A program made the translations under genes and the position numbers. A model generated the notes under the pieces. The model ran no database searches. It was given only the letters and a program-made list of their open reading frames with translations, and was not told the origin of the DNA. DNA of 8,334 bases, taken from assembly GCA_002695115.1 (NCBI GenBank), contig NZOA01000012.1:66109-74442 (forward strand), in the 5' to 3' direction. This document shows positions 1 to 6,413 of the stretch, one piece after another (position 1 is the stretch's first letter; the number at the start of each line of letters is the position of its first letter). The DNA comes from Planctomycetota bacterium. GTDB lineage: Bacteria > Planctomycetota > UBA8108.

Positions 1-1
1 C

Positions 2-973
2 CTCGTGGGAATCATCGGCGGCTCCGATACAGCGGCCATGGAGATGGCCATATGGAATCTCCTCGGAGAGCGCGGCGTGGACGTCTTCGCCTGGGAAAGC
101 TTCTCGAAAGGATGGGCGAGCGAGATCCGCGACCAGCTGCGCCTCGAAGACACCCGCGTGGTCGAGGCCGACTATGGTGAGCTGCCGGATCTTTCCCGGG
201 CGGATCCCGCCAGGGACGTGGTCTTCACCTGGAATGGAACAACCTCCGGGGTCAGGGTCCCGGATGGAGACTGGCTCTCCGGCGACAGGAAAGGCCTGAG
301 CATCTGCGATGCCACCTCCGCGGTATTCGCGATGGAGCTTCCCTGGGACAAGCTCGATGTCGCCACCTGGTCCTGGCAAAAGGTCCTGGGGGGAGAAGCC
401 CAGCACGGGATCATCGTCCTGGGCCCGAGAGCGGTCGAACGCCTCGAGAGCTACCAGCCCGAGAGACCCCTGCCGAAGCTCTTTCGGTTGACGAAGAACG
501 GCAAGCTCATCAGCGGAATCTTCGAGGGCAGCACGATCAATACCCCCTCCCTGCTCTGTGTCGAGGATGCCCTCGATGGCCTGCGCTGGGTCGAGTCCAT
601 CGGCGGCGTGACGGAGCTGGCAGCTCGAAGCGAAAGAAATCTCGAGGCGGTCTCGGCCTGGGTAGATCGAAGCGACTGGGTTGATTTCCTGGCCGCCGTT
701 CCAGCCACCAGGTCCTCCACCTCGATCTGTCTGAAGATTGTAGATCCCTGGTTCACCTCTAGGAGCCTTGAGGAGCAGACCACGATTGAAAGAAACATCG
801 TCGCGATGCTCTCTGAAGAGGGAGCGGCCCTCGACGTTGGCTCCTACGTGGCTGCCCCGCCCGGCCTCCGCATCTGGGGCGGGGGAACCGTGGAGACCGA
901 CGACCTGGAGGCTCTCTTCCCATGGCTGGACTGGGCCTTTGAAGCGGCCAGGGAGAACCCGCCCGAAAGGTAG
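2..973 (+). CDS. serC: Phosphoserine aminotransferase, 5'-truncated by window edge
   Basis: Cytoplasmic PLP-dependent enzyme that interconverts 3-phosphohydroxypyruvate plus glutamate with O-phosphoserine plus 2-oxoglutarate, the second step of serine synthesis. The frame is open from the first full codon (Leu, 2-4), and the opening residues ([16 protein letters not shown]) match an internal part of the family, so roughly 50 N-terminal residues are probably missing; the GTG at 5 is not the start. Numbering from that GTG, the Schiff-base lysine is K126 in [13 protein letters not shown]. Other family blocks are [15 protein letters not shown] before it, then [29 protein letters not shown], and the terminal [13 protein letters not shown] and LFPWLDWAF. 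This wording fits the SerC subgroup known from alphaproteobacteria and Methanosarcina rather than the short E. coli type (recalled from family knowledge, not searched). The stop TAG lies 8 nt before the next gene, so the two may be co-transcribed, although no functional link is obvious. Confidence 0.93.
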   Translation, partial: LVGIIGGSDTAAMEMAIWNLLGERGVDVFAWESFSKGWASEIRDQLRLEDTRVVEADYGELPDLSRADPARDVVFTWNGTTSGVRVPDGDWLSGDRKGLSICDATSAVFAMELPWDKLDVATWSWQKVLGGEAQHGIIVLGPRAVERLESYQPERPLPKLFRLTKNGKLISGIFEGSTINTPSLLCVEDALDGLRWVESIGGVTELAARSERNLEAVSAWVDRSDWVDFLAAVPATRSSTSICLKIVDPWFTSRSLEEQTTIERNIVAMLSEEGAALDVGSYVAAPPGLRIWGGGTVETDDLEALFPWLDWAFEAARENPPER

Positions 974-981
974 TTGAGCAT

Positions 982-3900
982 ATGTACAAAGTCGTCGTGG
1001 CCGCCTGGATTGCCTGCCTCGCCTCCCTCTGCCCCGCAGGGGAGGGAAACCGGCTCGCCTACCTGGATGAGAGCGCCCCCTACTACGTCTCCCTCGACTT
1101 TCCAAGGCTGACGACCCCGCAGTGGTTTGGCGAAGAGGGCGTTGAGCTCGCCGTGATTCTCTCCATCGACGATATGCGGGATGTCGGCCATTATGAAAAC
1201 TACCTGCGACCGATCCTCGAGCGGTTAAAGAAGATCGATGGCCGCGCGCCGCTGAGCATCATGACCAACTCCATCCCTCCCGGGGAACCGCACCTGCAGA
1301 CCTGGCTCTCCGAAGGGCTCAGCCTGGAGACTCACACCATCGACCATCCCTGCCCGCTGCTGAGCGGCAATGATTTCCCCAGGGCGAAATCCACCTTCGA
1401 TCGGTGCGTGGATCTCCTGACAAAGGTCGAGGGCAACCTCCCCGTCGCCTTCCGGATGCCCTGCATGGATTCTCTGAACACGCCCAGCCCCAGGTTCTTC
1501 GCCGAAATTTTCAACCGGGTAACTCCCGGAGGTAACTTCCTGACCATCGATTCGTCGATCTGCAACATTCCAACAGCCGCTGATCCCGAGCTCGCCAGGC
1601 AGCTCCTCGTCGATGGAGATGGCCGCGAAAAATTCCGTAAATACGTTCCCTTCGAATCCTACGTCAACACCATCGAGGACTACCCCTATCCCTATGTCAT
1701 AGGGAAGCTCTGCTGGCAGTTCCCCTGCGCCGTGCCGAGCGACTGGCAGGCTCAGAAGCTCCACGGGGTCAACAACCCCGTGACAGTGAACGATCTGAAG
1801 GCGGCGCTCGATATCTACGCGAAGAAAAAAGGCGTCCTCAGCCTGATCTTCCATCCCCACGGCTGGATCAGGAACACCCAGCTCGTCGAGCTGATCGATC
1901 ACGCCGTAGACGGCTACGCCGGGAAGGCCAGGTTCCTCAACTTTGATGAGGCGGCTGAGAAGATCCGGGTGAACCTGCTGAGTGGCCAGACACTCCGGGG
2001 AAAAGATGGAAGGGGTGGAGGAATCAGGCTTCTCGATCTCGACAACGATGGATTCATGGATGTCGTGATCGGCAATGAGCGGATGCGAAAGACGAGGCTG
2101 TGGTCCACGGTCAGCAGCAGCTGGGTGGAGAGCCCCCTGCCGGTGAGAATCCTGGCAGGAGCGCGAAAATCCGGCGCGACGGACGCGGGCGTACGCTTTG
2201 GAATTCTGAGAAAAGATGGCGGCGCCAGCCTGATCTGCAGAAGTGAGAAACAGAAAGGCGGCTGGCATTTCGAGAACGGTGCCTGGCGCGAGGACCCCAC
2301 ATTGCTGCGCGGTCTCGAGGTGGATGGAAAGCCGATCTATACCGCCCTCGAGGGCGAGGACCAGGGCGTTCGCCTTCGGGATATAGATGGGGATGGCGTC
2401 TGCGAATTGATCGCCTCGAATCCCTCGCGGCAGGCGATCTTTCGCCGCGACGCCGACATGAAGAGCTGGAAGAGGCTCCCCTTTGATCTCCCCGGGGAGG
2501 CCATCGTAGCCGATGAGCATGGGCACGATGCCGGGCTTCGGTTCATCGATGTAGACGAGGATCTCCGCGAAGACCTGGTCTTCTCCAACGACAAGGCCTA
2601 CTCCCTCGATCTCTTCACCTCGATGGACAAGGGCTGGTCACGGCGGGTCCTCTCGGGCAAACGCGATCCGAAAAAAGACGACCCGCGGGCCATCCCCCCG
2701 TTCGTCAGCAGGGGCATGAACCTCGGAGCCTTCGTACATTCCCGCCATCTATGGATACAGAATGAAAAAACCTCCGGCAAGCCGAACCTCGTCGACCGCC
2801 GCGCCTTCACCGGATTGCTGCAGGATGTGCGCCCCGCGGCCCGAACCCCTGAAGCCTCCCTGAAGAGTCTCAGCACCCGGCCGGGATTGCGGGTCGAGCT
2901 GATGGCCGCCGAGCCCCTGGTGCGGGACCCCGTCGCCTTTGACTGGGGAGTCGACGGAAAGCTCTGGGTGGCCGAGATGATCGACTATCCCAACGGGAAG
3001 ACCGGGGATGGTCGCGAGGGCGGCAAGGTGGTTTTCCTCGAGGACACCGATGGAGACGGCCGCTACGACAGGTCGACCCTCTTCCTCGAGGGCCTGAACT
3101 TTCCCAACGGGGTGCATCCCTGGGGCGAGGGAATCCTGGTAACCACCGCCCCGGACATCATCTACGCCGAGGACACCGATGGAGATGGCAAGGCCGACAA
3201 GGTCCGGAAGCTCTACACGGGTTTCGGCCTCGGCAACCAGCAGCACAGGGTGAACACCCTCGTCTGGGGACTCGACAATTGGATCCACTGCGCCAACGGC
3301 GACAGCGGCGGGAATATCCTCTCCCTGCTCACCGGGAAGACCACCAGCATCCGCGGACGCGACTTCCGCATTCGCCCGGACCAGGGCCTCCTGGACACCT
3401 GCACCGGCCAGACCCAGTTCTCTACAACCCGTGATGACTGGGGAAACTGGTTCGGCTGCCAGAACCCACGCCCGATGTTCCACTTCGTCCTGGGGGACCA
3501 CTACCTCCGGAGAAATCCGCACTCGGCCGCTGGCGGCACCACCTCGACCGTCGCTCCGAGTGTGGGCAGGGTCTATCCCCGCAGCCGGCTCCTGCCGCGC
3601 TTCAACGATCAGCATACCGCCAATCGTTTCACCTCGGCCTGCGGCCTGACGATCTACCGGGACAATCTGCTCGGGCCCGACTTCACCGGCAATGCCTTCG
3701 TCAGCGAGCCCGTTCACAACCTCGTACACCGAATCGTCCTCGAGCCGAGAGGGGTCACCTTCGGCTCCAGGAGGGCTCCCGGCGAAGAAGAATCCGAATT
3801 CCTCGCCTCCAGCGACAATTGGTTTCGGCCGACGATGATCCGTACCGGCCCGGACGGCTGCCTCTGGATCGCCGACATGTACCGCGGCGTCATTGAGCAC

Positions 3901-6138
3901 CCGCAGTACTTCTACGAGGGGAATTTCAAAAAACTCGACGTGAGCGGAGGCGACAGGATGGGACGACTCTACCGGATCGCCCCGGCGGGAAAAAATCCTC
4001 GCCCCCTGGCCCCTCTGAAGGCCCTCAAAAAGGACGACGCCAAAGGCCTCGCGGCCGCGCTGACAAGCCCCAATGGCTGGATTCGCGACATGGCCCACCA
4101 GGAGATCTACCGCAGGCGGCCGGCGAATACCGCCCCCCACCTGGCGAGGCTCTGCGCCGAGGCGGAAGGCGCTCCCGGAAGAGTCCAGGCCCTCTGCTCC
4201 CTCGACGCCCTGCGAAAGGAAGCTGGCGATGAGCTCATGGTCAGAACCCTCCTCACAGCGCTGAGAGATAAACATCCGGGAGTACGGCGCCACGCCATTC
4301 GCATCTCGGAGAGCTACCTCCAGGACTCCGCCGGGCTCCAGCAGGCCATCCTCGCCCTGGAAGAGGATCCAGATGACCAGGTCCGGCTCCAGCTGAGCTA
4401 CAGCCTGGGCGAGTGGAGCTCCCCGAAGGCCGGTAGAGCTCTCGGGCGGCTCGCCCTGGCCAATGCCGGCGATCGCTACATCATCGCAGCCGTGCTCAGC
4501 TCAGCGGAAAAGAATCTCGAGGAGCTCCTCGCCGTGGTATTCGCCGGGCTGCAGGGGACCGCCCGGCAGAAAAAAACGGCCCGCGCCCTCAGCGCGCAGC
4601 TGCTGCCGCTGGCGGCGGCATTCGGAAAGCCGGGCGCCATAGCCAGGGTGCTTGAAGAAATCACCCGGAAGCCTTCCGGGACAAGAACCTACGAGGCCTG
4701 GCAATTCGACGCGCTTGCCGGCCTGGCGGACAGCCTGGTGGAAGAGGACGGTCCCTTCAGGAAGGAGCTGGAGAAGATGCGCGAACCCGTGGGAGAAATG
4801 ACCACAAAGGCCGTCGACCTCCTGCGCGCATCCGATACCCCCGGGCAGCTGCGCGCCGCCGCAGTCCGCCTGCTTGGACGCGGCGCTTCGCTTGGAAGCG
4901 CGCCCGGGGAGGCGCTGGAACTCCTCGCGGACCTCCTGGACATCAGGAATGACCTTGACCTCCAGGAGCTCGCGGTAGAAAGCCTTGCCCTTTTCCGGAA
5001 CCCCGGCGTGCCTGCCCTCCTGCTGAAGGAATGGAAAGGGCAGGCGCCGGCGATTCGAGACCGGATCCTCACCATCATCCTCAGGCGTGAAGAATGGCTT
5101 CCCGCGCTCCTTGATGCCATCGAATCGGGCCTGATCGCCCCCGGGGAAATCGGCGCGCTCGAGCGAGCGGGGCTCACCAGCCACCCGAACGCAACCCTGA
5201 GAAAGAGATCGATGAGCCTGCTGGGCGCCGCCAACACCGATCGCGCCGCGGTCATCAAGAAGTACCAGTCCATCAAAAAACTTACCCCCGACCCGGCCAG
5301 AGGCTTCGCTCTCTTCGAAAAATACTGCACGCCCTGTCACAGACTGGCTGACTCCGGACACCAGCTGGGACCGAACCTGGCTGCACTGGTCGATAAATCG
5401 GCCGACGCCCTGCTGGCCGCCCTGCTGGATCCCAACCTCAGCGTAGAGAGAAAATACGCCCAATACACAGCTGTAACCGACGATGGAAGGATCACCACCG
5501 GGATCATCAGCGAGGAGACCGGCACCAGCGTGACGATTCTCGCCAAGGAGGGGAAAAAATCCGTCTTCCTGCGCAACCGCCTGGCGCGGCTCGAGTCGAA
5601 CGGAAAATCGATGATGCCCGATGGTCTTGAAAAAGACCTCGACCCGCAGGCCGTCGCCGACCTCATCGCAGCCCTGCAGGAACAATACCCTGAAGCGAAA
5701 ATATTCCCCGGCAACAGCCCCCGTAAGATCAGGCCCGACCCCGCCGGCAGGCTCCTGCTATCCACCGACAGCTGCTCAATCTACGGCAGGTCACTCGAGC
5801 TCGAAAAACGCTACGGCAACCTCGGCATGTGGAGAGGAGAAGACGACATCGCCGTATGGCAGGTGGAGATCCCCGGGGAGGGAGAATACGAGGTCGCCAT
5901 CGAATGGGCCTGCGAGCAGGGGACCGCCGGAAACCAGGCGCAGCTCTCCACCATCGATGGCCGCCTGCGCTTCAAGGTCGAGAGTACAGGGACCTGGGAC
6001 AACTACAGGATAGAGAGCCTTGGAAAGATCCGCCTGCGGGGTGGAACCCAGCGAATAAGGTTTCACTCAGCCGGGCCGATCTCCCAATTCCTCATCGACC
6101 TGAAGAAGGTTACGCTGGCTCCCTCGCCCTCAAAATAG
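982..6138 (+). CDS. Giant exported polysaccharide deacetylase / PVC-type dehydrogenase / cytochrome c fusion
   Basis: A 1718-residue protein, probably exported: residues 1-20 are a short signal peptide (hydrophobic VVVAAWIACLASL, then CPAGEG), with no later membrane segment evident. Domains in order: NodB-like deacetylase (about 50-330) with SIDD (D63, D64) and HTIDH (H118, H122) as the metal triad, RMPC at 158-161 and FHPHGW at 290-295; FG-GAP/VCBS-like calcium repeats (about 345-560) with DLDNDG 352-357, DIDGDG 467-472 and DVDED 523-527; PVC-type membrane-bound dehydrogenase propeller related to PQQ glucose dehydrogenases (about 634-1001), with two EDTDGDG loops (687-693, 730-736), H755, and WIADMYRGVIEHP near 962-974; HEAT-like helical repeats (about 1014-1425); haem domain with CTPCH (C1449, C1452, H1453) and candidate distal ligand M1545 in SMMPDG; C-terminal carbohydrate-binding-like beta-sandwich (about 1590-1715). 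The likely role is oxidation of an extracytoplasmic carbohydrate with electron transfer to the attached haem; the substrate is unknown. ATG at 982 is chosen because it directly precedes the signal peptide; only a weak AGG (968-970) serves as ribosome site. Confidence 0.9.
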   Translation: MYKVVVAAWIACLASLCPAGEGNRLAYLDESAPYYVSLDFPRLTTPQWFGEEGVELAVILSIDDMRDVGHYENYLRPILERLKKIDGRAPLSIMTNSIPPGEPHLQTWLSEGLSLETHTIDHPCPLLSGNDFPRAKSTFDRCVDLLTKVEGNLPVAFRMPCMDSLNTPSPRFFAEIFNRVTPGGNFLTIDSSICNIPTAADPELARQLLVDGDGREKFRKYVPFESYVNTIEDYPYPYVIGKLCWQFPCAVPSDWQAQKLHGVNNPVTVNDLKAALDIYAKKKGVLSLIFHPHGWIRNTQLVELIDHAVDGYAGKARFLNFDEAAEKIRVNLLSGQTLRGKDGRGGGIRLLDLDNDGFMDVVIGNERMRKTRLWSTVSSSWVESPLPVRILAGARKSGATDAGVRFGILRKDGGASLICRSEKQKGGWHFENGAWREDPTLLRGLEVDGKPIYTALEGEDQGVRLRDIDGDGVCELIASNPSRQAIFRRDADMKSWKRLPFDLPGEAIVADEHGHDAGLRFIDVDEDLREDLVFSNDKAYSLDLFTSMDKGWSRRVLSGKRDPKKDDPRAIPPFVSRGMNLGAFVHSRHLWIQNEKTSGKPNLVDRRAFTGLLQDVRPAARTPEASLKSLSTRPGLRVELMAAEPLVRDPVAFDWGVDGKLWVAEMIDYPNGKTGDGREGGKVVFLEDTDGDGRYDRSTLFLEGLNFPNGVHPWGEGILVTTAPDIIYAEDTDGDGKADKVRKLYTGFGLGNQQHRVNTLVWGLDNWIHCANGDSGGNILSLLTGKTTSIRGRDFRIRPDQGLLDTCTGQTQFSTTRDDWGNWFGCQNPRPMFHFVLGDHYLRRNPHSAAGGTTSTVAPSVGRVYPRSRLLPRFNDQHTANRFTSACGLTIYRDNLLGPDFTGNAFVSEPVHNLVHRIVLEPRGVTFGSRRAPGEEESEFLASSDNWFRPTMIRTGPDGCLWIADMYRGVIEHPQYFYEGNFKKLDVSGGDRMGRLYRIAPAGKNPRPLAPLKALKKDDAKGLAAALTSPNGWIRDMAHQEIYRRRPANTAPHLARLCAEAEGAPGRVQALCSLDALRKEAGDELMVRTLLTALRDKHPGVRRHAIRISESYLQDSAGLQQAILALEEDPDDQVRLQLSYSLGEWSSPKAGRALGRLALANAGDRYIIAAVLSSAEKNLEELLAVVFAGLQGTARQKKTARALSAQLLPLAAAFGKPGAIARVLEEITRKPSGTRTYEAWQFDALAGLADSLVEEDGPFRKELEKMREPVGEMTTKAVDLLRASDTPGQLRAAAVRLLGRGASLGSAPGEALELLADLLDIRNDLDLQELAVESLALFRNPGVPALLLKEWKGQAPAIRDRILTIILRREEWLPALLDAIESGLIAPGEIGALERAGLTSHPNATLRKRSMSLLGAANTDRAAVIKKYQSIKKLTPDPARGFALFEKYCTPCHRLADSGHQLGPNLAALVDKSADALLAALLDPNLSVERKYAQYTAVTDDGRITTGIISEETGTSVTILAKEGKKSVFLRNRLARLESNGKSMMPDGLEKDLDPQAVADLIAALQEQYPEAKIFPGNSPRKIRPDPAGRLLLSTDSCSIYGRSLELEKRYGNLGMWRGEDDIAVWQVEIPGEGEYEVAIEWACEQGTAGNQAQLSTIDGRLRFKVESTGTWDNYRIESLGKIRLRGGTQRIRFHSAGPISQFLIDLKKVTLAPSPSK

Positions 6139-6175
6139 CCATCCCTCCGGGTTTGCGGTATTTCAGCCATTCAGC

Positions 6176-6208
6176 GGGAAAACTAGGGGGTCTCCGGGGG
6201 TTTCAGGG
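6176..6208 (+). other. Putative G-quadruplex motif
   Basis: Four G-runs of 3, 5, 5 and 3 guanines (6176-6178, 6186-6190, 6196-6200, 6206-6208) are separated by loops of 7, 5 and 5 nt (AAAACTA, TCTCC, TTTCA). This satisfies the usual G3+N1-7 folding rule. It lies 37 nt after the stop of the 1718-residue protein, on the coding strand, so the transcript 3' end would also carry it. Whether it folds, and whether it has a role in termination or mRNA stability, is inference. Confidence 0.5.
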
Positions 6209-6244
6209 TTTAACATAGATTCAGCAGTAGCATTCTTCGACGTG

Positions 6245-6261
6245 GATTTCCTTCGGGAATC
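6245..6261 (+). other. Small hairpin with UUCG tetraloop
   Basis: GATTTCC (6245-6251) pairs with GGAATC (6256-6261) with one bulged T, closing a TTCG loop with a C-G pair, the classically stable cUUCGg tetraloop. The stem is only six pairs and no U-tract follows, so it is not a standard intrinsic terminator. It could be a structural element in the 3' untranslated region of the upstream gene or chance. Confidence 0.3.
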
Positions 6262-6338
6262 GGCAAGAGTGCGGATTCATCGGCTTGGCTGCTGTCTTTT
6301 TCCTTCTGGAAACTTCAACGGGATCCTGGGCAGCGGGT

Positions 6339-6352
6339 AATTGGGGACAGGT
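6339..6352 (+). repeat. Possible solitary REP-like motif (AATTGGGGACAGGT)
   Basis: The string AATTGGGGACAGGT, followed by CGTCC so that GGAC (6345-6348) and GTCC (6354-6357) face each other across a 5-nt loop, resembles the 'TTGGGGACAG' strings I recall near REP-associated tyrosine (Y1) transposase genes in various bacteria. No such transposase and no second copy occur in this window, so this is a weak call from memory of the motif. Confidence 0.2.
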
Positions 6353-6413
6353 CGTCCATTCCAGGGGCGTCGCTGGCCCGGAAACCTGATCTGAAACAAA
6401 AGGTGTATTCGTC

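Larger units (their letters stand above)
6139..6413. other. Intergenic region between the two dehydrogenase genes
   Basis: A 275-nt gap without a convincing gene. It must contain the 3' end of the upstream transcript and probably the promoter of the downstream gene, but I could not pick a sigma-70-like -35/-10 pair with confidence. Visible structure: four G-runs at 6176-6208, a small UUCG-loop hairpin at 6245-6261, a short T-run after 6290 (GTCTTTTTCC) not preceded by a strong GC stem, and a TTGGGGACAGG motif around 6341-6351. A weak AAAAGG at 6398-6403 sits 10 nt before the ATG at 6414 and is the best ribosome-binding candidate. Confidence 0.8.

Noticed and set aside
1225..2526. Long open frame (433 codons) on the minus strand opposite the giant gene
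   Set aside because: It lies fully inside a well-supported coding frame on the other strand, has no recognisable domain, and such antisense openness is common in GC-rich genes.
2749..4293. 514-codon minus-strand open frame
   Set aside because: It is the mirror of the dehydrogenase propeller coding region; its composition (rich in G, V, E, A, P) is typical of a GC-driven shadow and no motif is recognisable.
4664..4680. Inverted repeat CCCGGAA/TTCCGGG with a 3-nt loop
   Set aside because: Internal to a continuous reading frame with no sign of a gene boundary, so probably chance.
4883..4901. Perfect 7-bp inverted repeat GCGCTTC/GAAGCGC with a 5-nt loop
   Set aside because: It lies inside the HEAT-repeat coding region; short GC-rich palindromes are expected by chance in this composition.
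4501..5685. 394-codon minus-strand open frame opposite the HEAT/cytochrome region
   Set aside because: Same reasoning: the plus-strand frame contains the CTPCH haem motif and family-typical sequence, while the antisense product matches nothing I know.
6284..6302. T-rich run (GTCTTTTTCC) considered as an intrinsic terminator tail or promoter element
   Set aside because: No strong GC stem lies immediately before the T-run and no convincing -35/-10 pair could be fitted around it.
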